From: Prevotella sp. | Lineage (GTDB): Bacteria; Bacteroidota; Bacteroidia; Bacteroidales; Bacteroidaceae | NCBI GenBank assembly: GCA_017458125.1 | Contig: JAFTGB010000027.1 | Coordinates: 1-64,000, forward strand | Direction: 5' to 3' | DNA length: 64,000 bases | In this document: positions 35,562 through 44,161 of the stretch, one piece after another | Layout of the letters: every line of letters starts with the position of its first letter | Position numbering within the stretch: position 1 is the stretch's first letter | Made by a program: the position numbers and the translations under genes | Notes under the pieces: model-generated | The model's input: the letters and a program-made list of their open reading frames with translations, nothing else | What the model was told of the DNA's origin: nothing | Database searches by the model: none

Positions 35562-38387
35562 CTATTTCACAATAACCTTGCGGCCATTGATGATGTTGAT
35601 GCCCTTCTTCGGTGCTGCCAGGCGCTGACCGGAGAGGGAATAGATGTGTCCATCAGTAGTCCCTTGGTTTTCCACCTCATTAATTCCTGTGGATTCTTCT
35701 ACCGTCACTTTACATGTGGCGGTAAATAGATCATCAACCGTTACAGTAACAAATGTGGTTCCTGTCTGTAGAGGTGTAATGACACCACGGGAATTTACAG
35801 AAAGGCGATTAATGGCATAAGTGAATGAAATCGTTTTATAGTCAGAACCCAATGGAAGGCATTGTACTTGAATCAAGGCTTTGTTTCCTAAACCTACAAC
35901 TATGTTTTTATTTTTCAATTCTATACTTTCAACTGCATTTGCCTGGAAGAAACCGTTTGGCAATGCTGATGGATATAATTGAGAATACTTTTGAGTTACT
36001 CCCCATATCCAAACAGAACCATCGTCTTTGATTGCCATAGTGCGACTATCGTCGGCATAGACATTTTTGACGTTATCCATTACTTTTACAGGACTATGTC
36101 TCTCTGTATTGGTCCCATCCCCTAATTGATAACGTTCATTATTGCCCCATGCCCAAAGAGTTCCATCTTGTTTTATAGCAAACGACTGATTCTCTTTTGC
36201 CGATATCATCTTCACACTTGTCATAATCTTTTGCGGCTTATAAACGTCTTTGGTTGTTCCATCACCAACTTGTCCATTTTCATTCATTCCCCAAGCCCAC
36301 AAAGTTCCATAAGTGTCTAAAGCTAAAGTATGTCCATAACCAGCTTTTACGCTGACAATATTATTCATGATTTTTTGGAAATTTGGATAAAGGTGTTCAT
36401 ATCCTTCATTCTCAAATCCCAAAGATCCTGCTTGGTTTGAACCGCAACCCCAAAGGGTATAGTCTTTTTTAATTAACATGGTATGATATCCACCTGAAGA
36501 GACTTGCATGGCATTATCTGTTATCATTGTAGGAATAGTCTCACTTGTACGATTTCCATTCCCAAGAGTACCTTGCCAATTATCACCCCATCCCCAAAGA
36601 GTTCCATCTTGTTTTATATAGAACAAACGCCTCTCTGATTGAGCAATAGACTTTACATTTTTGCTTAGTATAAAAGGAATATTGTGGTCATTTTCTGTAC
36701 CATCTCCTAAACGGCCATCAACATTATTGCCCCATGCCCATAATGTTCCATCTTCTTGAACTGCCATTGAACGAGCATAGTCCGTAGAGATAGCCTTCAC
36801 ATTATCCATAATCTTTGATGCATAGTCTCTACTTGAAGCATTAATTCCCCAACCTAAGCCTCCATGCCAGTTGTCACCCCATGTCCACAATGATCCTTCG
36901 TCATCTACAGACAAATACAAATCATAACCTGTAGCAATATCTTTCATTCGAGGTTCGGAAGATGACCTAACAATTTCAAACTGACATTCCTGATTAACAT
37001 TTTTTTCTCCTATAGTACTAATCACAGCTGATGAAGGTATGATAAGTGTATATTTTCCTATCGATAGTCTTTCTGAAGGAACAAAATGCAATATACCATC
37101 AATAATAATTGCATCGCCTGTTATTACATTGCCATCTTCGGCTTTTAGCTTTATCTCATTTAAATTGTCTGATTCATATACATAGTCGTTGAAAGTTATG
37201 GATGGTATTGTGTTTGCACTTGTTGCCTTGCTCTCAGGATAAACAGACAATATGGCTAAAGACGTCACTATATATTCCCTCGTCAGCACACTACTATTAT
37301 TATACTCACTACCTGCTGCTATCGCTTTCAAGGTAAGGTCTTCATTGATAGTTACAGGGACAGTATATCTGGTGCTTTTGGTAGTTGGTGTACTGCCGTC
37401 TAATGTGTAGTATATTTCTGCATCGGAACGACTGACTGTTAGGGTTACTTTCTTGCCTTTAGCTATGAGGCCTGACTCTGTATTGCAACTCAGTGTCAGG
37501 TCGCCTTTTTCAACTGTCACCCTGCATGTGGCGGTCTTGCCGTTGGCTGTCGTGACGGTGATGTTTGCCGTTCCTGTTTTCTTGCCACTAACCTCACCGT
37601 TTTGTGAGACGGAGGCGACACTTGTATTGTCCGAAGACCATGTGTAGGTTGTCTCAGAATCTGAAGGATTGAGAGTGGGAGTAAGTCTGACTGATTTGCC
37701 GACCTTTGTCCATGCCGTGCTGGGCAGCGAAACGCTGCTCGGTTCAACGGATTTTACCGTCACATTACATACAGCCGAAGGTCCCATGTTGGTATTAGCA
37801 GTAATGGTGACATTACCAGATTTCTTGGCAGTTATAGTTGCATACTTAGTAATAGAGGAAGAACTGCCTTCTACCGTCGCTATACTGGGGTCGCTTGAAA
37901 CCCATTCCACCTGCGCGGCAGAAGCCCAGCCCGGGTCTGACCAAGAATAGTTCAGACGTTTGGTGTCGCCAGGCTTCATTTCAACATCGCTATCTGAAAG
38001 AATGATATTTACAGGTACACATCTGATAGTCCATGTATGGTAATGAGCCGTGAACACCGAGTGTCCTGTATTTTTGTTGTAATACTCCTCCGTCCATGAT
38101 ACGGAGATTGTTGCATTGCCTGTGAAATATTGATTAATAGTGATAATAACACCAGACTCTTTATCATCTGTGCTTGCAGCTATTTGCTGGTGGGTGCAGT
38201 TCCAAGACGCAGAACCTGTAACGACCCAGTTAGTAAAAGGTATGCCTAAGAATTTGGCCTCGCCAACATGAAGGCTATAGGTTTGAGACAAAGCCCTTGC
38301 AAATGCACACATGAGGGTAAGTAAGACCATGACTTTCCTCATACTTGGCAGGAATGAGGTGATGCTGTTGTAAAGATTTTTTTTCAT
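35562..38387 (-). CDS. Secreted RCC1-repeat protein with Ig-like domains
   Basis: A 941-residue exported protein. After a signal peptide come Big2-like Ig domains (for example SVSLPSTAWTKVGKSVRLTPTLNPSDSETTYTWSSDN), a chitobiase-type C-terminal domain (EIYYTLDGSTPTTKSTRYT), a Big5-like domain, and about seven RCC1 blades (LWAWGNNVDGRLGDGT..., LWGWGDNWQGTLGNG...), ending with another Ig domain and a T9SS-type tail (IYSLSGQRLAAPKKG...NGRKVIVK). RCC1 blades form a propeller that binds other proteins. Role unknown; probably a surface adhesin or ligand-binding protein. AT-richer than the neighbouring folate genes. Confidence 0.88.
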   Translation of the reverse strand: MKKNLYNSITSFLPSMRKVMVLLTLMCAFARALSQTYSLHVGEAKFLGIPFTNWVVTGSASWNCTHQQIAASTDDKESGVIITINQYFTGNATISVSWTEEYYNKNTGHSVFTAHYHTWTIRCVPVNIILSDSDVEMKPGDTKRLNYSWSDPGWASAAQVEWVSSDPSIATVEGSSSSITKYATITAKKSGNVTITANTNMGPSAVCNVTVKSVEPSSVSLPSTAWTKVGKSVRLTPTLNPSDSETTYTWSSDNTSVASVSQNGEVSGKKTGTANITVTTANGKTATCRVTVEKGDLTLSCNTESGLIAKGKKVTLTVSRSDAEIYYTLDGSTPTTKSTRYTVPVTINEDLTLKAIAAGSEYNNSSVLTREYIVTSLAILSVYPESKATSANTIPSITFNDYVYESDNLNEIKLKAEDGNVITGDAIIIDGILHFVPSERLSIGKYTLIIPSSAVISTIGEKNVNQECQFEIVRSSSEPRMKDIATGYDLYLSVDDEGSLWTWGDNWHGGLGWGINASSRDYASKIMDNVKAISTDYARSMAVQEDGTLWAWGNNVDGRLGDGTENDHNIPFILSKNVKSIAQSERRLFYIKQDGTLWGWGDNWQGTLGNGNRTSETIPTMITDNAMQVSSGGYHTMLIKKDYTLWGCGSNQAGSLGFENEGYEHLYPNFQKIMNNIVSVKAGYGHTLALDTYGTLWAWGMNENGQVGDGTTKDVYKPQKIMTSVKMISAKENQSFAIKQDGTLWAWGNNERYQLGDGTNTERHSPVKVMDNVKNVYADDSRTMAIKDDGSVWIWGVTQKYSQLYPSALPNGFFQANAVESIELKNKNIVVGLGNKALIQVQCLPLGSDYKTISFTYAINRLSVNSRGVITPLQTGTTFVTVTVDDLFTATCKVTVEESTGINEVENQGTTDGHIYSLSGQRLAAPKKGINIINGRKVIVK

Positions 38388-38751
38388 TTGTAGTTTTATG
38401 AGAATAAGAAAAGGCGTGCAACCATCCGATGCTTATTCCTTCATCTGGTTACCGGCAAGTGACCTTACGCAAAACAAGCAAGAACAGTTCACGCCCCTTA
38501 CGGACGTGAACTTTCTGAACTGCTTGCCCTCGCATTGGAATATTTTGCCGGTATTCTGAAGCTGAGAGAGACAAGAGCAGAAAGCTCAAGTTATCTAAAA
38601 AGACTGTCGAACGGGATTGCAACGCGCAATTTTGGTTTGTAATTAAAATTGTTTATCACGTTCCCTGTTGGGAGGGCGGCACCTGGTGCCGTCATGACAC
38701 TCCCTGAATTTCTGTCTGTACTGTCTGGTTCTTGTTTTATTTATTAAAGAG
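38388..38751 (-). other. Leader region of the RCC1 gene with nested hairpin
   Basis: 364 bases without a called gene. On the - strand it forms the leader of the RCC1 gene. It contains a hairpin AGTTCACG (38486-38493)/CGTGAACT (38505-38512) nested in an outer stem CAAGCA/TGCTTG (38475-38480, 38521-38526). One frame on the - strand stays open across it (to TAA at 38433) but has no ATG, GTG or TTG, so no gene was called. It could be a structured RNA or the remnant of a gene. Confidence 0.45.
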
Positions 38752-39156
38752 TTATACACTAATATCTTTTATCAATTGTTCTATCTTGCAGATGAAGTTC
38801 CTCGAAATGTTTACTTGCTCCATCAAATCTTTTTCGGTAATATCATAAGCGCAGTTATAGTCTGCCTTTTGGCGAAGCTGCATCATCCGAGCAAAGAAAC
38901 TTCCGTATGTGAGTTCTATCCTACCTGATTTTACAAAATGGAGGCTAAATTGAGTAACGGCTCCGGAGTGCTTCTTAGCAGCAGGCAGGCCATAAGCAAT
39001 AAATAGTCCTTGGACAGCATGGTAACAGGCATAATAATAACGGTTGGCAGCCAAGTCCCAATATTGCATGGCATACATCTCTTCTGCTTGTCTGAGAAAT
39101 CTGTTGGCTTTCTCCATTTGCAGGTTTACCAATGTCTTTGTTCCTTGCTTATCCAT
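38752..39156 (-). CDS. HEPN domain protein (toxin of a MNT/HEPN pair)
   Basis: A 134-residue all-helical HEPN protein. The segment AANRYYYACYHAVQGLF contains an R-x6-H motif (RYYYACYH), the RNase signature of HEPN toxins. The start lies 2 bases after the nucleotidyltransferase stop. HEPN/MNT pairs act as toxin-antitoxin modules in which the MNT protein adenylylates and silences the HEPN RNase; that mechanism is known for relatives, not shown here. Confidence 0.87.
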   Translation of the reverse strand: MDKQGTKTLVNLQMEKANRFLRQAEEMYAMQYWDLAANRYYYACYHAVQGLFIAYGLPAAKKHSGAVTQFSLHFVKSGRIELTYGSFFARMMQLRQKADYNCAYDITEKDLMEQVNISRNFICKIEQLIKDISV

Positions 39157-39158
39157 AG

Positions 39159-39476
39159 TTATATCAAGGGAATACCGTCACGAACCACATTCTCGTAAAA
39201 CGGTGTGATGCGATATGAGTCCCATTCCTTTTTAGTGTACATAATCGGGTTGATTTCCTCTCCGAGGTCACAGCCAAGCAATACGAAGGGATAACTGACA
39301 TTATCGTAGTCGGATTGGTCTAACGCATCTTTATCAAGTAGTATAAGAATATCCCAGTCAGAATGTTGACTGGCATCGCCTCTTGCCCTGGAACCATACA
39401 AAATGGCCTTACCTCCATTTGGGACATATAAACGGGCGGTTTCCTTTATTCTTGATAGATTCGTTCCTTTTGTCAT
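39159..39476 (-). CDS. MNT-type nucleotidyltransferase (antitoxin)
   Basis: A 105-residue minimal nucleotidyltransferase with GSRARGDASQHSDWDILILLD, the GSxARG...SDxD active site. It is the upstream partner of the HEPN gene, with 2 bases between them, and has a clear promoter. Probably the antitoxin that modifies the HEPN protein. Confidence 0.9.
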   Translation of the reverse strand: MTKGTNLSRIKETARLYVPNGGKAILYGSRARGDASQHSDWDILILLDKDALDQSDYDNVSYPFVLLGCDLGEEINPIMYTKKEWDSYRITPFYENVVRDGIPLI

Positions 39477-39495
39477 CTATGTGCTATATTCACGG

Positions 39496-39526
39496 CAAAG
39501 ATAGGAATAATTCTTGATACGGCAAA
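39496..39526 (-). promoter_or_regulatory. Promoter of the MNT/HEPN pair
   Basis: On the - strand TTTG (39523-39526) and TATCTTTG (39496-39503) with a 19-base spacer, 20 bases before the MNT start. Confidence 0.78.
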
Positions 39527-39581
39527 GAAAAATCAAAGAAAAAGTATGGGCAAGAGCTAAAAGCTCATTTATATATTGATG

Positions 39582-39774
39582 CCGCCGCTGAGCGTATTCG
39601 TTCAGCGGCACGATGGAAAAGCATTAGCCGCGGTGGTAAAAAACATCAGCGACGGTGCCGAATTTCATTGGCGGCGGTGGTAAATTTGATTAGCCGATTT
39701 ACCATAACGGCTGATACTTTTTACCACCGCGGGGCATAAAATTCGGTGCCGCGGGGCATGAAATTTCAAACGGG
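39582..39774. repeat. Cluster of palindromic repeats between the MNT gene and thyA
   Basis: The gap at 39527-39784 has no gene. It contains a hairpin CCGCTGAGCG-TATT-CGTTCAGCGG near 39585-39608, a long imperfect inverted repeat (CCGCGGTGGTAAAAA near 39629 against TTTTTACCACCGCGG near 39718), and a 22-base tandem pair (CCGCGGGGCATAAAATTC / CCGCGGGGCATGAAATTT) at about 39727-39767. Confidence 0.7.
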
Positions 39775-39784
39775 TGAAAATCAA

Positions 39785-39821
39785 AAGGTTAGAAGCGGGA
39801 ATTTCTTCCTGTTCTAACCTT
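39785..39821 (-). terminator. Intrinsic terminator of thyA
   Basis: Perfect arms AAGGTTAGAA (39785-39794) and TTCTAACCTT (39812-39821). On the - strand the stem is followed by TTGATTTTC, and it lies 28 bases after the thyA stop. Confidence 0.75.
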
Positions 39822-39848
39822 CGAGACATAGGGCATATGAAAGGATGC

Positions 39849-40643
39849 TTATACCGATACCTCGGCCTTGATGTGCGGCCACGGGTCGTAGCCTTCTAAC
39901 TGGAAGTCGTCGTAGTGGAAGTCGAAGATGCTCTTCACGTCGGGGTTCAGCTTCATGGTAGGCAGCGGTCGCGGCTGACGGGTGAGCTGCAGGCGGGCCT
40001 GCTCCAGGTGGTTCAGGTAGAGGTGAGTGTCGCCTGTGGTGTGGATGAAGTCGCCGGCCTCCAGCCCTGTCACCTGTGCCATCATCTGTAGCAGCAGGGC
40101 GTATGAGGCAATGTTGAACGGCACGCCGAGGAAGGTGTCGGCCGACCGCTGGTAGAGTTGCAGCGACAGCCGGCCGTCGGCCACGTAGAACTGGAAGATG
40201 GTGTGACACGGGGGCAGTGCCATCTGGTTGACCTCGGCCACGTTCCACGCCGACACAATCATGCGGCGCGAGTCGGGGTTGGTCTTCAGCTGGTCCACGA
40301 CGTACTGTATCTGGTCGATGACGCCGCCGTTGTAGTCGGGCCACGAGCGCCACTGGTGTCCGTAGACGGGCCCTAACTCGCCGTCCGCATCGGCCCATTC
40401 GTCCCAGATGTGCACGTTGTTCTCCTGCAGGAACCTGATGTTGGTGCTGCCTTTCAGAAACCAGAGCAGTTCGTAGATGATGCCTTTCAGGTAGAGCTTC
40501 TTGGTGGTAAGCAGCGGGAATCCGTCAGCCAGGTTGTAGCGGCTCTGGGTGCCGAAGATGCTGATGGTGCCCGTTCCTGTGCGGTCGCCCTTCTGCGTGC
40601 CCTCGGTGAGGATGCGGTTCAGTATGTCTAAGTATTGCTTCAT
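39849..40643 (-). CDS. thyA: Thymidylate synthase
   Basis: A 264-residue ThyA of standard length. The opening [26 protein letters not shown], the catalytic Cys in [42 protein letters not shown], and the C-terminal HIKAEVSV are all canonical. It methylates dUMP using methylene-tetrahydrofolate and yields dihydrofolate for FolA. It is followed by its own terminator; folA, usually adjacent in this group, is 5.2 kb away. Confidence 0.97.
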   Translation of the reverse strand: MKQYLDILNRILTEGTQKGDRTGTGTISIFGTQSRYNLADGFPLLTTKKLYLKGIIYELLWFLKGSTNIRFLQENNVHIWDEWADADGELGPVYGHQWRSWPDYNGGVIDQIQYVVDQLKTNPDSRRMIVSAWNVAEVNQMALPPCHTIFQFYVADGRLSLQLYQRSADTFLGVPFNIASYALLLQMMAQVTGLEAGDFIHTTGDTHLYLNHLEQARLQLTRQPRPLPTMKLNPDVKSIFDFHYDDFQLEGYDPWPHIKAEVSV

Positions 40644-40677
40644 GGATGTTTGACGTTTGAAGTTTGACGTTTGGAAT
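40644..40677. repeat. Tandem linker repeat (TTTGACGTTTGAAG units)
   Basis: GTTTGACGTTTGAAG repeated about twice fills the gap between the RNA methyltransferase stop and the thyA start. Same character as the other linker repeats, different unit. Confidence 0.7.
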
Positions 40678-41916
40678 TTATGATTTGCGAGTAAGTATGG
40701 GGGCGTAGTCGGTGGGCGTGTGTGTGGTCTTGATGCGCCAGGGCTTGGGATAGAGGTTGTTGGCCCGCGACCCGATGTTCTTCGCCAGACCTAAGGTGAA
40801 GCCGTTGAAGGTCACCTCCACGACGCCGCGCGGCGTGTCGGCGGGCAGTGTCAGCGCCTCGCCGCGCAGATAGCTGATGGCCTGCGGGTAGGAGAGAGGA
40901 ACAGACTCACCCCCGTCCCCTCTCTGGGCAGAGAGGGGCGTAGAATGCTTCAGGCGTTTTCTCAGGTTATCATTCCCCTCTCTGCCCAGAGAGGAGGGAG
41001 CGGTGGAGGCGAGGGAGAGTCTTTTTCTGAGTACGCACATAAAGAGGCCCTCGCTGCGCGTGATGCCGGGGATGAAACGGTAGACGGGTGCGTCGAACCC
41101 CTGGAGCAGCGACCCCGTGATGTTCCACTCGGGCCGCGTGCTGACGGCCACCGGCTCGGCACCCAGCTCGTCCGTCATCCAGCGCACGTTCTCCTCGTTC
41201 TCCTTGGTGTTGAACGTGCAGGTGCTGTAGACGAGCAGGCCGCCGTCGTTGAGGCATGCCCATGCGTCGGCCACGATGTCGCGCTGCAGCCGCCAGCAGC
41301 GGTCTACGTGCTGCGGGCTCCACTCGCCGATGGTGGCCGGGTCTTTACGGAACATGCCTTCTCCCGAGCAGGGCACGTCGCAGAGGATGAAGTCGAAACG
41401 GAGCTTCGACTTCCGGTAAAAGTCGGGGAAACAGTTGGTGACGATGTGGTTGGGCCAGCCCCATTTCGTGACGTTCTCCTCCAGGATGCTGGCGCGCTGG
41501 CGCACCGGTTCGTTGCTATACAGCACGCAGTCCTCGGGCAGTGCGGCCCTGAGCAGTGTCGACTTGCCGCCGGGGGCGGCGCAAAGGTCGAGGAATTTAC
41601 GATTTGACAATTTACTATTTACTATTTGCTGTCTTAGCACTTCGTCAAGAAACATGGAGGCCGCTTCCTGCACGTAGTAACAGCCGGCATGCAGCAGCGG
41701 GTCCATGGTGAAGTTGGGACGGCAGGGCAGGTAGAAGCCGCCGGAGCACCAGGGCACCGGTTTGCCCCCGATGACGTCCCAGCCTTTCGTCTTGCGCGGG
41801 TTCAGGCGTATGCTTACGGGCGGCTCCTCATCGAACGACTGCAAGTAGCGTTCGAAGCGTTCCTCGCCCATCAGCAGGCGGGTTTGTTCAACAAACGGAA
41901 TCGGTAAATTGGCCAT
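40678..41916 (-). CDS. rsmF: rRNA cytosine-C5 methyltransferase (NOL1/NOP2/Sun, RsmF-like)
   Basis: A 412-residue m5C RNA methyltransferase with the SAM-binding motif [13 protein letters not shown], catalytic cysteines in [15 protein letters not shown] and [15 protein letters not shown], and an RsmF-like C-terminal domain. Two stretches are not typical of the family. [13 protein letters not shown] just before the SAM motif is encoded by linker-type repeat DNA (41593-41640). About 40 residues in the interdomain region (297-337) are encoded by a GC-rich hairpin (40917-40995). Start ATG 41916 is preferred over 41934. Confidence 0.9.
   Translation of the reverse strand: MANLPIPFVEQTRLLMGEERFERYLQSFDEEPPVSIRLNPRKTKGWDVIGGKPVPWCSGGFYLPCRPNFTMDPLLHAGCYYVQEAASMFLDEVLRQQIVNSKLSNRKFLDLCAAPGGKSTLLRAALPEDCVLYSNEPVRQRASILEENVTKWGWPNHIVTNCFPDFYRKSKLRFDFILCDVPCSGEGMFRKDPATIGEWSPQHVDRCWRLQRDIVADAWACLNDGGLLVYSTCTFNTKENEENVRWMTDELGAEPVAVSTRPEWNITGSLLQGFDAPVYRFIPGITRSEGLFMCVLRKRLSLASTAPSSLGREGNDNLRKRLKHSTPLSAQRGDGGESVPLSYPQAISYLRGEALTLPADTPRGVVEVTFNGFTLGLAKNIGSRANNLYPKPWRIKTTHTPTDYAPILTRKS
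40917..40995. repeat. GC-rich double hairpin inside the methyltransferase gene
   Basis: CCCCTCTCTG-GG-CAGAGAGGGG (40917-40938) is a perfect hairpin, and a second copy with centre CC (40975-40995) lies 36 bases on in inverted orientation. The region is translated in frame as low-complexity sequence. Confidence 0.85.
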
Positions 41917-41923
41917 TTCGATG

Positions 41924-41951
41924 CAAAAGTACAAAAAAATCCGTAACTTTG
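41924..41951. promoter_or_regulatory. Divergent promoters for the methyltransferase and DUF2807 genes
   Basis: CAAAAGTA at 41924-41931 is TACTTTTG on the - strand; TAACTTTG at 41944-41951 is a + strand -7 element. Both match TAnnTTTG and are 12 bases apart. Confidence 0.65.
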
Positions 41952-42008
41952 CAACTAATTGGTGACTTGTTGCGTCTAACGGGTAAGAAACAGCATAAAA
42001 GTAAAGGT

Positions 42009-42707
42009 ATGAAAAAGTTGATTATGGCACTCGTAGTGCTGGGGGCAATGACCTCGTGCGCCAAGGCGCGGACACATTTCATTACAGACCAGAAACTCGC
42101 AGAAGAGCGACGCGAGCTGAAAGGTTTTGAGCGCATCGTACTGTCGGGGGCACTGGACGTGAAGTACCGGCAGGGCGACAACTTCTCCGTGGTGGTCAAA
42201 GCACCGCAGAAGGTCATTAAGAATGTGGAGACCCGTGTGGTGGGCAACTGCCTGACCGTCAACATGAAGGGAATCCGGTCCGTCTTCAAATTCACCTCCG
42301 CTGATGCCGACGACGTGACGGTTTATGTGACCTCGCCCGATTTCTTAGGCATCGAGCTGAAAGGCTCGGGCGACTTCGAGGGTATAGGACATATCGATAC
42401 CGACACGCTCAGCATCGCGCTGAAGGGTTCGGGCGACATCGACTTCGATGACGTTATCTGCGACAAGGTCAGCGTCTCTCTGGTAGGCTCGGGCGACGTG
42501 GAGGTCAAGAACGTGAAGACCCAGTTGTCGGACATCGAACTGGTAGGCTCCGGCGACGTCAAGATGCGCTTCGACAACAGCGGCGTGGTCACGTCGCGGC
42601 TGAAAGGCTCGGGCGACATCACGCTCACGGGTCGCGTCAAAGACCACAAGAGTCAGGTTCGCGGTTCCGGTGACATAAACATCCAGCGTCTGACCATTGT
42701 CAAGTAA
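42009..42707 (+). CDS. DUF2807 (head GIN domain) lipoprotein
   Basis: A 232-residue protein with signal peptide and lipobox-like GAMTSCAK. It has a beta-solenoid DUF2807 domain in which the step (L)KGSGD/VGSGD recurs five times (KGSGDFEG, KGSGDIDF, VGSGDVEV, VGSGDVKM, KGSGDITL). The family is often called putative auto-transporter adhesin but has no barrel. Start ATG 42009 follows AAAGG. It heads a run of small envelope genes that ends with a sigma factor. Confidence 0.85.
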   Translation: MKKLIMALVVLGAMTSCAKARTHFITDQKLAEERRELKGFERIVLSGALDVKYRQGDNFSVVVKAPQKVIKNVETRVVGNCLTVNMKGIRSVFKFTSADADDVTVYVTSPDFLGIELKGSGDFEGIGHIDTDTLSIALKGSGDIDFDDVICDKVSVSLVGSGDVEVKNVKTQLSDIELVGSGDVKMRFDNSGVVTSRLKGSGDITLTGRVKDHKSQVRGSGDINIQRLTIVK

Positions 42708-42729
42708 AAAAGTAAAAAACGATAAGGAT

Positions 42730-43365
42730 ATGAAAAAAGTTCTCATAACACTAACCATGCTGTTGGCACTTGGAACAGCCATGCCGGCAGCAGCGCAGAA
42801 GCACCGCCACACCCCGCAGCAGGAACTGGTGGACACCACAAGCAAGGACGCCGTGGAGGTCTACTCCGACACCACGTCGGCAGCACAGGCAACCTCGGAT
42901 GTCGATGACTGGACGGACGAGCAGGACGAGGCCTTCGACAGCAGCGTCACCAGCATCTTCACGTCCATGGACGCCAAGGACATGGGCGGCATGCTGTTCG
43001 TCCTGAGCATTCTGTTCCTCATCTTTGTGCTGGCACCCGTGGCCATCATCATCGCCCTGTTCTACTTCATCAACAAGAACCGCAGGGACAGAATGCGCCT
43101 GGCCCAGATGGCCATGCAGCAGGGACAGCCCATTCCCGAACGGCTGCTTGAGGAACAGGTCGGCGGTGCCGACGAGGAGTACCAGAAAGGCTTACGTCAG
43201 TTCTTTGTCGGTGCGGGACTCATGATTTTCTTGGGTCTTGCCGCCGGCGAAATAGGCTTTGGTATCGGTGCCCTTGTGGCCTGCATCGGCTTAGGCAAGA
43301 TAGCCGCTTCAAAAATAGGAAACAAGAAAAAAGCGGACGACACCTCTTTTAACGCTCACCCCTAA
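42730..43365 (+). CDS. DUF6249-like membrane protein
   Basis: A 211-residue protein with a signal peptide (MKKVLITLTMLLALGTAMPAAA), an acidic Ser/Thr-rich segment, one membrane helix (about 80-105), a basic cytoplasmic stretch and a glycine-rich second hydrophobic hairpin (about 150-190). Matches the general layout of DUF6249 proteins, which in Bacteroidales occur beside PspC and ECF sigma genes. Function unknown. Confidence 0.7.
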   Translation: MKKVLITLTMLLALGTAMPAAAQKHRHTPQQELVDTTSKDAVEVYSDTTSAAQATSDVDDWTDEQDEAFDSSVTSIFTSMDAKDMGGMLFVLSILFLIFVLAPVAIIIALFYFINKNRRDRMRLAQMAMQQGQPIPERLLEEQVGGADEEYQKGLRQFFVGAGLMIFLGLAAGEIGFGIGALVACIGLGKIAASKIGNKKKADDTSFNAHP

Positions 43366-43383
43366 ACGCTAAACTTTATAACG

Positions 43384-43578
43384 ATGACAAAGAAACTTTA
43401 CCGTAGCGACGACCGCGTCATTGGCGGCGTCTGCGCAGGATTTGCAGAGTACATGGACTTCGACCCCGTGGCCGTACGTTTAGGCTATGCCGCACTGACG
43501 CTGTTCACAGCCTTCGCAGGCATACCCTTCTACATCGTGGCATGGATTATCATGCCCGAGAAGAACCGCCTCATTTAA
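43384..43578 (+). CDS. PspC domain protein
   Basis: A 64-residue protein that is essentially one PspC domain: KKLYRSDDRVIGGVCAGFAEYMDFDPVAVRL then a membrane helix ending IVAWIIMPE. PspC proteins sense or signal envelope stress. It is followed by a linker repeat and then the sigma-factor gene. Confidence 0.92.
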   Translation: MTKKLYRSDDRVIGGVCAGFAEYMDFDPVAVRLGYAALTLFTAFAGIPFYIVAWIIMPEKNRLI

Positions 43579-43622
43579 TCGTAAATCGTAAATAGAAAAT
43601 CGTAAATCGTAAATCGAAAACA
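43579..43622. repeat. Tandem linker repeat (AATCGTAAATCGTAAATAG type)
   Basis: Six AATCGTA/AATAGAA/AATCGAA units between the PspC and sigma-factor genes; nearly the same as 11724-11766. Confidence 0.85.
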
Positions 43623-43627
43623 ACATC

Positions 43628-44161
43628 GTGTCCTCAGACCTCTCGCGCGTAGTACAGGTGGCAGTGTCTGGCAACAGCCAGGCTTTCGGCGACCTTGTGC
43701 GCCGGTACCAGTCGCCTGTGCGCCGCTTCTTCCTGCACCAGACGCTGGGGAACGGTCCGCTGAGCGACGACCTGGCGCAGGACACGTTCATCAAGGCATA
43801 CACCAGCATCCGCTCGTTCCGGGGGTTGTCCTCGTTTCAGACGTGGCTGATGCGCATTGCCTACAACGTGTTCTACGACTATCGCCGAGGGCTGAAGGTG
43901 GAAAGAGACATAGCCTCTGACATTCCAGCCGACCTTCGGCTTTCCCCGGCAGGAGGAGAGAAAATGGACATCTACGCTGCACTGGCACTGCTGAAGCCCG
44001 AAGAGCGGACTTGTGTCACGATGCAACTCATTGACGGGTACGACATCAAGAGCATTGCCGCCATCACGCAGCTGAAGGAGGGCACGGTGAAGTCGCACCT
44101 GTCCAGAGGCAAGGAAAAGTTGGCAAACTATTTAAAGGAGAACGGATATGACGGAAGATAG
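43628..44161 (+). CDS. ECF-type RNA polymerase sigma factor
   Basis: A 177-residue sigma-70 family protein. Region 2 is RYQSPVRRFFLHQTLGNGPLSDDLAQDTFIKAYTSIRSFRGLSSFQTWLMRIAYNVFYDYRR; region 4 is LKPEERTCVTMQLIDGYDIKSIAAITQLKEGTVKSHLSRGKEKL. The start codon is GTG. The next gene overlaps by 14 bases and encodes a membrane protein that could be its anti-sigma factor. The upstream envelope genes probably belong to the same stress-response unit. Confidence 0.93.
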   Translation: MSSDLSRVVQVAVSGNSQAFGDLVRRYQSPVRRFFLHQTLGNGPLSDDLAQDTFIKAYTSIRSFRGLSSFQTWLMRIAYNVFYDYRRGLKVERDIASDIPADLRLSPAGGEKMDIYAALALLKPEERTCVTMQLIDGYDIKSIAAITQLKEGTVKSHLSRGKEKLANYLKENGYDGR

